Assembly (NCBI RefSeq): GCF_021474405.1
Contig: NZ_JAKEIO010000075.1
Coordinates: 1 to 36,267 of the forward strand
DNA from: [Streptosporangium] indianense
GTDB lineage: Bacteria > Actinomycetota > Actinomycetes > Streptomycetales > Streptomycetaceae
Length of the DNA: 36,267 nucleotides
Direction of reading: 5' to 3'
Made by a program: the position numbers and the translations under genes. The notes beneath the pieces are model-generated. The model was given only the letters and a program-made list of their open reading frames with translations. It made no database searches and was not told the DNA's origin. Every line of letters starts with the position of its first letter. Positions within the stretch are counted from its first letter, which is position 1. This document shows, one piece after another, positions 1 through 6,946 of the stretch.

Positions 1-264
1 GCGTTCGGCCTCGGCGCGTTCGGCCGCGGTGCGTTTCACGGGCGGGGCGGGGCGTTCCGCGGGCGGGCAGGCCTCTATCTCGCTGCCGTCGACGGGGTTG
101 ACCGTCAGCAGGAAGTCGCCGGAGACGAGCCGCACCGTGCGGGCGAGCGCCGGGGCGTGCTGCGCGAAGTCGGGTGTGAGGGATTCCCTGGGAGGGCGCT
201 GGCGCGGCGCGGGGCCGTCACCTTCGTGGCCGTACTCCTCGGGTCCCTGGTTGTCAGGATCCAT
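1..264 (-). CDS. Hypothetical protein, N-terminal fragment (runs off the window)
   Basis: An 88-codon open frame starts at an ATG (264-262) with a GGGGGG Shine-Dalgarno-like run about 8 nt upstream, and stays open to base 1, so the C-terminus lies outside the window. The fragment begins MDPDNQGPEE, is rich in Pro, Glu and Arg, and contains a short hydrophobic stretch near residues 44-57 (VRLVSGDFLLTVNP), followed by a charged Ala/Glu/Arg segment at 78-88 that looks like the start of a helix. No signal peptide, membrane segment or catalytic motif is visible. From synteny I suspect a larger Streptomyces protein, perhaps with an ATP-binding domain further on, but nothing here proves it. It reads in the same direction as the STAS gene upstream, separated by 266 bp. 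Confidence 0.7.
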   Translation of the reverse strand, partial: MDPDNQGPEEYGHEGDGPAPRQRPPRESLTPDFAQHAPALARTVRLVSGDFLLTVNPVDGSEIEACPPAERPAPPVKRTAAERAEAER

Positions 265-530
265 AGGTCAAGCCCCCCAAAAGCGTGTGTGTGCGTGGAA
301 AAGCCCCTCCCGGCCTTGCTGCACACCGCGCTGTCGCTTCTGGTCCGGTCCCGCTCGAAGGGTTCAAGTCAGCGGGCAGCCGAACCCTAAACCTTCGCAC
401 AGTATCTACGACAGTCCGGGGTACCGCGCCGTCCGTAACGTCACGGTCTCGTGAGGATTGTGCGCGTCGCACGATTCGACGACGTGCGTCCGGGTCTCCC
501 CGGGCGCCCGGCTCACACCCGTACGCGCCG

Positions 531-854
531 TCACACGCGGGGAAGGGTCTCCACCCCGATGCCCCCCTCGATCGCCAGGATCCGGTGCAGACGGGTGGCC
601 ACCAGCAGGCGCTGCATCTGCGGCGGCACCCCGCGCAATACCAGGCGTCGGCCGCAGCGGCCGGCCCGCCGGTGGGCCCCCATGATCACGCCCAGTCCGG
701 TGGCGTCCCAGGAGTCCAGTTCGGACAGGTCCAGCACGAGGTCCCCGACTCCGTCGTCGACGGCCGAGTGCAGGACCGTACGGGCGTCCGCCGCGCTTTG
801 GACGTCGAGGCGCCCCCCGACGACCAGCTCGGCGTGGTCGCCCCTGATGTGCAT
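531..854 (-). CDS. STAS-domain protein, anti-sigma factor antagonist family
   Basis: The 107-residue product is a single STAS domain. It has the usual beta-strand start (HAELVVGGRLDVQSA), then LVLDLSELDSW leading into the phosphorylation loop D50-A51-T52-G53 and the helix LGVIMGAHRRAG. Family members of the SpoIIAA/RsbV/BldG type bind an anti-sigma kinase and release a sigma factor, and they are switched off by phosphorylation of the Ser that follows the loop Asp (D-S-S/T-G). Here that Ser is Ala (GCC), with only Thr52 left, so control by the usual phospho-switch is doubtful. The ATG at 854 has GGGGAG 5 nt upstream. No kinase or sigma gene is adjacent, so the partner is unknown. A hairpin at 906-940 separates it from the dehydrogenase gene upstream. 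Confidence 0.85.
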   Translation of the reverse strand: MHIRGDHAELVVGGRLDVQSAADARTVLHSAVDDGVGDLVLDLSELDSWDATGLGVIMGAHRRAGRCGRRLVLRGVPPQMQRLLVATRLHRILAIEGGIGVETLPRV

Positions 855-905
855 ATGCGCTCCCCGTGCGTGCGAATGGTGCTCCGCGTTCTGGATGTGG
901 GTGAT

Positions 906-940
906 GCAACCTCTGACTGCGTGGAGGAGTCAGAGGTTGC
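906..940 (-). terminator. Perfect 13-bp hairpin after the dehydrogenase gene
   Basis: The arms 906-918 and 928-940 are perfect complements (gcaacctctgact / agtcagaggttgc) around a 9-nt loop. The hairpin lies about 65 bp after the stop codon at 1005 and before the STAS start at 854. It has no T-tract on the minus strand, as is common for Streptomyces terminators. Confidence 0.75.
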
Positions 941-1004
941 TTCTTGTAAGCGAACCGATACCGAATTCACTCTGCGGGGTGATGGACCCCGGGCATGTGC
1001 GGTT

Positions 1005-1853
1005 TCAGTGCTTGTAGAAGCCCTGCCCGCTCTTGCGTCCGATGTCACCGGCGTCAACCATCCGGCGCATCGACTCGGGAGCCGCGAACTTCTCGTCCTG
1101 GGACTCGGTGTAGATGTTGTTCGTGGCGTGCAGCAGGATGTCGACGCCGGTCAGGTCCGCCGTCGCCAGCGGGCCCATCGCGTGGCCGAAGCCCAGCTTG
1201 CAGGCCAGGTCGATGTCCTCGGCGCTCGCCACACCCGACTCCTGCAGCTTCGCGGCCTCGACGACCAGGGCGCAGATGAGGCGGGTCGTCACGAAGCCCG
1301 CGACGTCGCGGTTGACGACGATGCAGGTCTTGCCGACCGACTCGGCGAACTCCCGGGCCGTGGCGAGGGTTTCGTCGCTGGTCTTGTAACCGCGGACCAG
1401 TTCGCACAGCTGCATCATCGGCACCGGCGAGAAGAAGTGCGTGCCGACCACCCGCTCGGGGCGCTCCGTGGCCGCCGCGATCTTGGTGATCGGGATGGCG
1501 GAGGTGTTGGAGGCGAGGATCGCCTCGTCCTTCACGATCTTGTCGAGCGCGCGGAAGATCTCGTGCTTGATCTCCAGCTTCTCGAACACGGCCTCGACGA
1601 CGACGTCCGCGTCGGCCACGGCGTCCAGGTCGGTGGTCGCGGTGATGCGGGCCAGGGCGGCGTCGGCGTCGTGCGCCTCCAGCTTGCCCTTGGCGACGAA
1701 CTTGTCGTACGACGCCTTGATGCCGTCGGTGCCGCGCTTGAGCGCCTCGTCGGTGACGTCACGCAGGACGACCTCCCAGCCCGCCTGTGCGGAGACCTGG
1801 GCGATGCCGGATCCCATGAGGCCGGCTCCGATGACGGCGAGCTTCCCTGCCAC
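1005..1853 (-). CDS. 3-hydroxyacyl-CoA (3-hydroxybutyryl-CoA) dehydrogenase
   Basis: This 282-residue cytoplasmic NAD-dependent enzyme should oxidise (S)-3-hydroxyacyl-CoA to 3-oxoacyl-CoA, or run in reverse, in fatty-acid or butyryl-CoA metabolism. The N-terminal Rossmann fold carries GAGLMGSG at residues 9-16. The catalytic region has SNTSAI (115-120) and GTHFFSPVPMM with His139. The C-terminal helical domain ends in the family hallmark GRKSGQGFY. The length fits the short single-function family. The start is GTG at 1853, with AGGGGAG at 1867-1861. The position of the catalytic Asn (GFxVNR in relatives) reads GFVTTR here, so Thr190 replaces it. A -10-like TAGTGT (1904-1899) with a weak -35 GTCACA lies about 45 bp upstream. 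The gene precedes, and is probably transcribed separately from, the STAS gene. Confidence 0.9.
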   Translation of the reverse strand: MAGKLAVIGAGLMGSGIAQVSAQAGWEVVLRDVTDEALKRGTDGIKASYDKFVAKGKLEAHDADAALARITATTDLDAVADADVVVEAVFEKLEIKHEIFRALDKIVKDEAILASNTSAIPITKIAAATERPERVVGTHFFSPVPMMQLCELVRGYKTSDETLATAREFAESVGKTCIVVNRDVAGFVTTRLICALVVEAAKLQESGVASAEDIDLACKLGFGHAMGPLATADLTGVDILLHATNNIYTESQDEKFAAPESMRRMVDAGDIGRKSGQGFYKH

Positions 1854-1860
1854 TGTGCGA

Positions 1861-1927
1861 CTCCCCTGACGCGCTGCTTATGTCTGCTTCTCCGGCGGAC
1901 ACTAGCGCTCGTGAGGAGCTGTGTGAC
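1861..1927 (-). promoter_or_regulatory. Candidate promoter and RBS of the dehydrogenase gene
   Basis: The minus strand carries GTCACA, a 17-nt spacer and TAGTGT (1904-1899), then the ribosome binding site AGGGGAG at 1867-1861 before the GTG at 1853. The -10 fits TANNNT. The -35 is only a partial match. This is inference from motif and position only. Confidence 0.4.
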
Positions 1928-1979
1928 CAGTAAGTAATGCGCGTCACGTCTCACATGACGGACATCACACCGGCAGGGG

Positions 1980-2621
1980 TCACGGGGCGCCCCGGACGGC
2001 GTAGTTGAGCACCTTCTCACTCAACAGCTCCTCGACATCGTCGAGAACGACGAGCATCTCCCGTGACACTTCGCCCGGGTTGCGCCCCTTGACCATCTCG
2101 CGGCCGATCGCGACGAAAAGGGTGCCGTGCACCCAGCAGATCTGACCGGCGATCAGCCCGGGCAGCGGGTCGCCGGCGGTGGCACCGGTCTCCTCGCGCA
2201 GGGTCGTCTCCAGGTTGCCCTGGAGCTCCTGCTGGATGCTCCAGAGCCGGGAGCGCAGCGGTGGCGCCTCCTCGATGCAGCGCATGAAACGGTCGTAGCC
2301 CTCGATGAGGCCCATACGGGGCGAGACGGCCTCGATCTCGGCGCGCAGCTCGCGCAGCACCGCGCGGGTGGCCGACTCCCCCGCGTCCCGGCCGCGCACC
2401 CAGCGCGAGAGCCGGTCGACGACGCCCTGGGAGCGGTCGAAGAAGAGGTCCTCCTTGGCCGGGAAGTAGTTGTAGACGGTGTTCACGGAGACGTCGGCCG
2501 CCTCCGCCACGTCCGCGATCGTCACCGCCATGAACCCGCGCTCCAGGAACAGTCCGGTGGCGATGTCCGAGATGCGCTGCCTGGTCTCGCGCTTCTTCCG
2601 TTCCCTGAGCCCCTCAGCCAT
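1980..2621 (-). CDS. TetR-family transcriptional regulator
   Basis: The 213-residue protein has a TetR N-terminal helix-turn-helix at residues 12-58: RISDIATGLFLERGF followed by the recognition segment VAEAADVSVNTVYNYFPAKEDLF. The rest is an all-helical ligand-binding and dimerisation domain with no recognisable ligand motif. The gene diverges from an ABC exporter gene starting 80 bp away. A 35-bp inverted repeat fills the spacer, so this is most likely the local repressor of the exporter and of itself. The ATG at 2621 has no ribosome binding site. A TAGGAT -10 box (2633-2628) ends 6 nt before the A of the ATG, the spacing expected for leaderless mRNA. The inducer is unknown. Confidence 0.92.
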   Translation of the reverse strand: MAEGLRERKKRETRQRISDIATGLFLERGFMAVTIADVAEAADVSVNTVYNYFPAKEDLFFDRSQGVVDRLSRWVRGRDAGESATRAVLRELRAEIEAVSPRMGLIEGYDRFMRCIEEAPPLRSRLWSIQQELQGNLETTLREETGATAGDPLPGLIAGQICWVHGTLFVAIGREMVKGRNPGEVSREMLVVLDDVEELLSEKVLNYAVRGAP

Positions 2622-2627
2622 GTCCGA

Positions 2628-2633
2628 ATCCTA
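2628..2633 (-). promoter_or_regulatory. Candidate -10 box for leaderless tetR transcript
   Basis: TAGGAT on the minus strand is followed by 6 nt and then the ATG at 2621. With transcription starting 7 nt after the -10, the mRNA would begin at the start codon. The inverted repeat at 2647-2681 covers the expected -35 region. Confidence 0.5.
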
Positions 2634-2646
2634 GCTTCCCTGTAGG

Positions 2647-2681
2647 CTCTTAAAACTTGGAGTCATTGCAAGATTTAAGAG
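2647..2681. promoter_or_regulatory. 35-bp dyad, probable TetR operator
   Basis: The left arm CTCTTAAAACTTG (2647-2659) and right arm CAAGATTTAAGAG (2669-2681) are inverted repeats with one mismatch in 13, around a 9-bp spacer. The element is AT-rich in otherwise GC-rich DNA and sits midway between the divergent TetR and ABC exporter starts. It overlaps the -35 zones of both genes, including a TTGCAA at 2666-2671 on the plus strand. Its size and position are those of an operator bound by one or two TetR dimers. Confidence 0.75.
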
Positions 2682-2700
2682 ACTCTGTTTTTCTGGGGTC

Positions 2701-3483
2701 ATGACCCTCATCAGTACGGCCGGGCTGGCCCGTACCTTCCTGACCAAGAACGGCCCCGTGGAGGCCGTGCGCTCCATCGACCTGACCGTCCGCGAGGGCG
2801 AGATCCTCGGCTTCCTCGGCCCGAACGGCGCCGGCAAGACGACGACCCTGCGGATGCTGACGACCCTGCTGGCACCGACCGGCGGCGCCGCCACCGTCGC
2901 GGGATGCGACCTGGCCACCGACGCGGCCGGCGTGCGGCGTGCCTGCGGTTACGTGGCGCAGTCCGGCGGGGTCGACCCGCAGATCAGCGTGCGCGAGGAG
3001 CTGGTCACCCAGGGGCGGCTGTACCGGCTGACCAGGGCGCAGGCCGCCGAGCGCGCCGGGGAGCTGGCCCGCGACCTGGACCTCACCGGGCTCCTCGACC
3101 GCACGTGCGGTGCGCTCTCCGGCGGACAGCGGCGGCGGCTGGACATCGCGATGGCGCTCACCCACCGCCCGAAGGTGCTGTTCCTGGACGAGCCGACGAC
3201 CGGGCTCGACCCCGGCAGCCGCGCCGACCTGTGGGATCTGGTGCGCCGGCTGCGCGACGAGCACGGCACGACGGTGTTCCTGACCACGCACTACCTCGAC
3301 GAGGCCGACGCCCTCTCCGACCGGCTGGTCGTCGTCGACCACGGCGTGGTCGTCGCCGAGGGCACCCCGAGCGCACTGAAGCTGCGCCACGGCGGCTCAC
3401 TCGACGCCTCACTGCAGGACACGTTCCTGGCCATCACCGGCCGCGGCGCCGCCCCGGCGGAGCAGCCCCCCGTCGCCGTATGA
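2701..3483 (+). CDS. ABC transporter ATP-binding protein, DrrA/daunorubicin-resistance type
   Basis: This 260-residue nucleotide-binding subunit powers export through the membrane protein encoded next. Visible motifs are Walker A GPNGAGKT (40-47), Q-loop near Gln87, signature LSGGQ (139-143), Walker B VLFLDE (159-164) and the switch His197 in TTHYLDEAD. The domain and its C-terminal tail (VVDHGVVVAEGTPSALK, then the LQDTFLAITGR region) resemble the DrrA subfamily of drug and lipid exporters. The ATG at 2701 has only GGGG 2 nt away, so translation may be leaderless. It diverges from the TetR gene across the 35-bp dyad, suggesting substrate-induced derepression. Its stop overlaps a possible ATG of the permease at 3480. 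The substrate cannot be read from the sequence. Confidence 0.93.
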   Translation: MTLISTAGLARTFLTKNGPVEAVRSIDLTVREGEILGFLGPNGAGKTTTLRMLTTLLAPTGGAATVAGCDLATDAAGVRRACGYVAQSGGVDPQISVREELVTQGRLYRLTRAQAAERAGELARDLDLTGLLDRTCGALSGGQRRRLDIAMALTHRPKVLFLDEPTTGLDPGSRADLWDLVRRLRDEHGTTVFLTTHYLDEADALSDRLVVVDHGVVVAEGTPSALKLRHGGSLDASLQDTFLAITGRGAAPAEQPPVAV

Positions 3484-3500
3484 GAATCCGAGGCACATCG

Positions 3501-4244
3501 ATGCTGTTGCACGACACCGCGCTCGTCTACGGGCGCTACCTCCGCCAGTCCCTGCGCTCCCGCTTCGCGCTGCTCTTCGGCGTGCTCATGCCGCTGCTCT
3601 ACCTGCTGTTCTTCGGCCCCCTGCTCACGGATCTGCCGCTCGGCACGGCGGGCAGCTCCTGGCAGGTGCTCGTGCCCGGGCTGTTGCTGCAACTCGGTCT
3701 GTTCGGGGCGTCGTTCGCAGGCTTCTCGATCATCATCGAGAAGGGCCACGGCGTCGTCGAGCGCATGCGCGTCACCCCCGTGAGCCGACTGGCCCTGCTG
3801 CTCGGCCGGGTGCTGCGCGATGCCACGGTGTTCGTCTTCCAGGCCGTACTGCTGGTGCTGGCGGCGGTGCTGATGGGCCTGCGGGCACCGCTGGCCGGGA
3901 TCCTGATCGGCTTCGCCTTCGTCGCCCTGCTCACCGCCTCGCTGGCCGCCCTGTCGTACGCGCTGGCGATGAGGATGGACACCCCGCAGAGCTTCGGACC
4001 GGCGGTCAACGCGCTGACCATGCCGTCCATGCTGCTGTCCGGTCTGATGCTGCCGATGACGCTGGGCCCGGCCTGGCTGGACGTCCTCTCGCACCTCATG
4101 CCGTTCCGCTACCTGGTGGACGCGGTACGGGACGCCTACGTCGGCCACTACGCCACACCCCACGTGCTGTACGGCGCGCTGGTGGCCGTCGGTCTCACGG
4201 CGCTGTCCGTGACAGTGGGCACACGCGTGTTCCGAACGGCCTGA
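3501..4244 (+). CDS. ABC-2 type transporter permease, DrrB type
   Basis: The 247-residue integral membrane subunit has about six hydrophobic helices. The first is FALLFGVLMPLLYLLFF near the N-terminus, the central ones include VFVFQAVLLVLAAVLMGL and ILIGFAFVALLTASLAAL, and the last is LYGALVAVGLTALSVTV. The segment RMRVTPVSRLALLLGR between helices 2 and 3 and the late MPFRYLVDAVRDAY motif are typical of ABC2_membrane permeases. It pairs with the ATPase just upstream. Two starts are possible. ATG 3480 overlaps the ATPase stop (ATGA) but has no close ribosome site. ATG 3501 has GAGG 7 nt upstream and was chosen; the longer form would add 7 residues (MRIRGTS). Confidence 0.88.
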   Translation: MLLHDTALVYGRYLRQSLRSRFALLFGVLMPLLYLLFFGPLLTDLPLGTAGSSWQVLVPGLLLQLGLFGASFAGFSIIIEKGHGVVERMRVTPVSRLALLLGRVLRDATVFVFQAVLLVLAAVLMGLRAPLAGILIGFAFVALLTASLAALSYALAMRMDTPQSFGPAVNALTMPSMLLSGLMLPMTLGPAWLDVLSHLMPFRYLVDAVRDAYVGHYATPHVLYGALVAVGLTALSVTVGTRVFRTA

Positions 4245-4251
4245 GCGTAAC

Positions 4252-4257
4252 TACGCT
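4252..4257 (+). promoter_or_regulatory. Candidate -10 box for leaderless adenosyltransferase transcript
   Basis: TACGCT ends 6 nt before the ATG at 4264, and no Shine-Dalgarno sequence is present. This spacing suits a leaderless transcript. The upstream ABC operon ends only 19 bp before the ATG, so read-through is the alternative. Confidence 0.4.
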
Positions 4258-4263
4258 GGCCAC

Positions 4264-4836
4264 ATGGTCAATCTGACGCGCATCTACACCAGGACCGGCG
4301 ACCAGGGCACCACCGCCCTCGGCGACATGAGCCGGACCGCCAAGACCGATCTGCGGATCGCCGCGTACGCCGACGCCAACGAGGCGAACGCGGTGATCGG
4401 CACGGCGATCGCGCTGGGCGGTCTGGACGCGGAGATCGTCACGGTCCTCACCCGCGTCCAGAACGACCTGTTCGACGTGGGCGCGGACCTGTCGACGCCG
4501 GTGGTGGAGAACCCGGAGTTCCCGCCCCTGCGGGTCGAGCAGTTCTACATCGACAAGCTGGAGGCGGACTGCGACCGCTTCAACGAGCGGCTGGAGAAGC
4601 TCCGCTCCTTCATCCTGCCCGGCGGCACCCCCGGCGCGGCCCTGCTCCACCAGGCCTGCACGGTCGTACGCCGGGCCGAGCGCTCGACGTGGGCCGCCCT
4701 GGAGGTCCACGCCAAGGTGATGAACCCCCTGACGGCGACCTACCTCAACCGCCTCTCCGACCTCCTGTTCATCCTCGCGAGGACGGCGAACAAGGAGGTC
4801 GGAGACGTGCTGTGGGTGCCGGGCGGGGAACGGTAG
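4264..4836 (+). CDS. Cob(I)yrinic acid a,c-diamide adenosyltransferase, PduO type
   Basis: This 190-residue cytoplasmic enzyme transfers the adenosyl group of ATP to cob(I)alamin to make coenzyme B12. The N-terminal ATP loop TRTGDQGTT (9-17), the pair RRAER (136-140) and the C-terminal NRLSDLLF (162-169) are the three signature segments of the PduO family, and the length is normal. It follows the ABC exporter by 19 bp but has its own leaderless-type -10, and no other cobalamin gene is near. It ends stop-to-stop, without a gap, against the small membrane protein gene on the other strand. No cobalamin riboswitch is present upstream. Confidence 0.93.
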   Translation: MVNLTRIYTRTGDQGTTALGDMSRTAKTDLRIAAYADANEANAVIGTAIALGGLDAEIVTVLTRVQNDLFDVGADLSTPVVENPEFPPLRVEQFYIDKLEADCDRFNERLEKLRSFILPGGTPGAALLHQACTVVRRAERSTWAALEVHAKVMNPLTATYLNRLSDLLFILARTANKEVGDVLWVPGGER

Positions 4837-5025
4837 TCAGTTCCTGCCGCGCGCCGCCTGCCACAGACCCGCGGCGACGAGCGCACCGCCCACGCACATC
4901 GTCACCACCCCGACCTTCGTGAGAGTCACCAGGGGCACCTCCACGTCACCGGTGAACAGCCAGAGCCCCAGGCCCGCCGCGAAGGTGACGGTGCCCTCCA
5001 GGAGATTCCCGCGCGCCCGGCTCAT
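4837..5025 (-). CDS. Small two-helix membrane protein, DUF5708-like
   Basis: The 62-residue protein has two predicted membrane helices: GTVTFAAGLGLWLFTG (about 11-26) and VGVVTMCVGGALVAAGLW (about 38-55). The N-terminus is basic and the C-terminus Arg-rich. It resembles a small Streptomyces membrane family that I recall as DUF5708, but that assignment is from memory. The ATG at 5025 overlaps the stop of the upstream gene as ATGA, and GGAGAAGGAG lies inside the end of that gene, so translation is coupled. No function is known. Confidence 0.72.
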   Translation of the reverse strand: MSRARGNLLEGTVTFAAGLGLWLFTGDVEVPLVTLTKVGVVTMCVGGALVAAGLWQAARGRN

Positions 5026-5600
5026 CGGTGCACCCTCTCCTTCTCCAGCCGCCCCTCGGGTTCCCCCGCGGGAGCCTTCCGCGGCCAGACCGCATAGCTC
5101 AGCGCGATCAGGCCGTGGATCCCGGCCGCACGCCAGGCCACGTAGCGCCAGCTCTCCAGGGAGGTGACGCGGCTCGGGTCGTCGACGTACCAGATGGCCA
5201 GCTGGAGCAGCACGGTCGCGACGACGGCGGCCGTCAGCGTGCCCAGCCAGACCGTGCCCTCGTGGCGCGCCCGGGCCATGCCGTAGCGCGGGGGCTTCGG
5301 CGGGGGCGGGGCGCCGCCCAGCCGGTGGGCGGCCTGGCCGTCGAGCCACTTCACCGTGCGGTGGCCGTGTCCGACGGTGTAGCCGATGTACAGCGCGGCC
5401 AGCCCGTGCGTCCAGTTCGGGTCGGCGCCGTTCTTCAGGTCCAGCGCGGTGGCGACCAGCAGGACGACCTCCAGCAGCGGCTCGCACAGCAGCAGCGCCA
5501 GGCCGGTGCGCGGCATCTTCAGCAGGTACCGGGTGGCCAGTCCGGCGGCCAGCAGCACCCAGAAGCCGATCTCACAGGCGGCGATCAAGGCGACGATCAC
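5022..5600 (-). CDS. Conserved integral membrane protein of unknown function
   Basis: The 192-residue product has about five hydrophobic segments: residues 4-24 (ALIAACEIGFWVLLAAG), 33-52, 66-78, 119-138 (LGTLTAAVVATVLLQLAIWY) and 157-172. There is a Pro-rich loop at 96-105 and a charged C-terminus. No catalytic motif is visible and I do not recognise the family with certainty. The start is GTG at 5600 with AGGAG about 7 nt upstream; longer in-frame extensions lack a ribosome site. It overlaps the following 62-residue membrane protein by ATGA, so the two probably act together. It diverges from the histidine kinase gene across 152 bp, so co-regulation with the chitinase two-component system is possible but unproven. 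Confidence 0.75.
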   Translation of the reverse strand: MIVALIAACEIGFWVLLAAGLATRYLLKMPRTGLALLLCEPLLEVVLLVATALDLKNGADPNWTHGLAALYIGYTVGHGHRTVKWLDGQAAHRLGGAPPPPKPPRYGMARARHEGTVWLGTLTAAVVATVLLQLAIWYVDDPSRVTSLESWRYVAWRAAGIHGLIALSYAVWPRKAPAGEPEGRLEKERVHR

Positions 5601-5650
5601 GGTTCGCTCCTCTCGGTCACCCTTCCAGGCTCCCGTCCGGCTCGGCCCGG

Positions 5651-5671
5651 TTCGTCGTCGCGACTGACGAA
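5651..5671. promoter_or_regulatory. Inverted repeat in the divergent promoter region
   Basis: TTCGTC (5651-5656) and GACGAA (5666-5671) form an inverted repeat with a 9-bp spacer in the 152-bp gap between the membrane-protein pair and the histidine kinase. It could be a regulator site. The arms are short, so chance is possible. Confidence 0.25.
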
Positions 5672-5752
5672 AGCGCTGTACATCGAAAGATGCAGTCGGG
5701 GACCCTCCGCGGGGATCACGCCCGGCGCGCGGCGGCCGTGTTGGATGGTGAC

Positions 5753-6946
5753 ATGCCCGTACGACTCCCCCGCCCACGCCGCTTCGACGTGTACATCGCC
5801 CTGGGCAGTCTGCTGGGCGGGTTGCTGCTGTGGGCGCTCGGGCTGGCCACCCGCCCCGCCACCGAGGTGTACGTGCTGCTGCCGGGCCGCTGGCCGGTGC
5901 TGCTGCCGCTGTGCGTCATGGCCGGCTGCGAGCTGCTGCGGCGCACCGCCCCGCGCATCGCCCTGCTGACGGGCACCGCCGCGATCGTCCTGGACCTCCT
6001 CACCCAGGGCAACCTCGTCACGATCCTGATGTACACGGACCTGATGTACGCGGCCGTCCTGTACGGCCCGCCCGCCTCGGCGCACCGCATCCCGCGGATC
6101 ACCGGGCTGCTGACCGTGGCCGGCGCCGTCGTGCCGTTCGCGGTCTGGCGTGAGCCCGAGGCGCTGCTGATCGGCGTGGCCACCGGTCTGGTCGCCTTCG
6201 GGCCCGCGTCCACCGGACTGATCGTGCGCAACCATCGCCAGGCCGCCGACGCGGCCCGGCTGCGCGCCGAACAGACCGCGCTGCTCGCCGAGATGGACCG
6301 CGTCCAGGCCGTCACGGCCGAACGCGCCCGGATGGCCCGGGAGCTGCACGACATGGTCGCCAACCATCTGTCCGCGATCGCCATCCACTCCACCGCCGCC
6401 CTGTCCCTCGACGATCCGAAGACCTCTCAGGACGCGCTCGTGGTCATCCGCGAGAACAGCGTGGAGGGGCTCGCCGAGATGCGGCGGCTGATCGGCATCC
6501 TGCGCGACAGCAGCGGCGACGTGGAACCGTCCGCCGCTCCCACGCTCGACGGCCTCGCCGCGCTGGTGGACGGCGCCCGCACCAACGGCCTCGACGTCAC
6601 CCTCGACACCGAACGGAGCGAGGTCCCCGCCCCCGTGGAACTCGCCGCCTACCGCATCGTGCAGGAGTCGCTGACGAACGCCCTCAAGCACGCCGCCCCG
6701 GGCCGGGTCACCGTGTCCCTCGCTCGGCGGGACGGCTCACTCGTCGTCAGCGTGACCAGCCCGTACGGGGACCGGGACGCCCCGCGCGCCCCCGGCTCCG
6801 GCGCGGGTCTGGTCGGCATGAGGGAACGTGTGGCCCTGCTGGACGGCACGTTCGAAGCCGCACCCGAGGACGCGCCGCAGGGCAAGATCTGGGCCGTGCG
6901 CGCCACCCTTCCCGTCGACGACACCCTCGAAGGAGACACCGCATGA
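5753..6946 (+). CDS. chiS: Sensor histidine kinase, NarL-group (ChiS)
   Basis: The 397-residue kinase has an N-terminal membrane domain with five to six helices between residues 14 and 155, and no large extracellular loop. A dimerisation helix follows with RMARELHDMVANHLSAI (phospho-acceptor His199, HisKA_3 type). The ATPase domain has the N-box ESLTNALKHA (Asn309) and the G-box GAGLVGMRERV. It should phosphorylate the response regulator encoded next, whose ATG overlaps its stop (ATGA). The start ATG 5753 has a -10-like TTGGAT 6 nt upstream and no Shine-Dalgarno sequence, suggesting a leaderless mRNA. The name comes from position: kinase, regulator and chitinase in this order match chiS-chiR-chiC of other streptomycetes. 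The signal is presumably a chitin breakdown product. Confidence 0.9.
   Translation: MPVRLPRPRRFDVYIALGSLLGGLLLWALGLATRPATEVYVLLPGRWPVLLPLCVMAGCELLRRTAPRIALLTGTAAIVLDLLTQGNLVTILMYTDLMYAAVLYGPPASAHRIPRITGLLTVAGAVVPFAVWREPEALLIGVATGLVAFGPASTGLIVRNHRQAADAARLRAEQTALLAEMDRVQAVTAERARMARELHDMVANHLSAIAIHSTAALSLDDPKTSQDALVVIRENSVEGLAEMRRLIGILRDSSGDVEPSAAPTLDGLAALVDGARTNGLDVTLDTERSEVPAPVELAAYRIVQESLTNALKHAAPGRVTVSLARRDGSLVVSVTSPYGDRDAPRAPGSGAGLVGMRERVALLDGTFEAAPEDAPQGKIWAVRATLPVDDTLEGDTA

Noticed and set aside
4245..4263. Cobalamin riboswitch before the adenosyltransferase gene
   Set aside because: The gap is only 19 bp, far too short for the aptamer.
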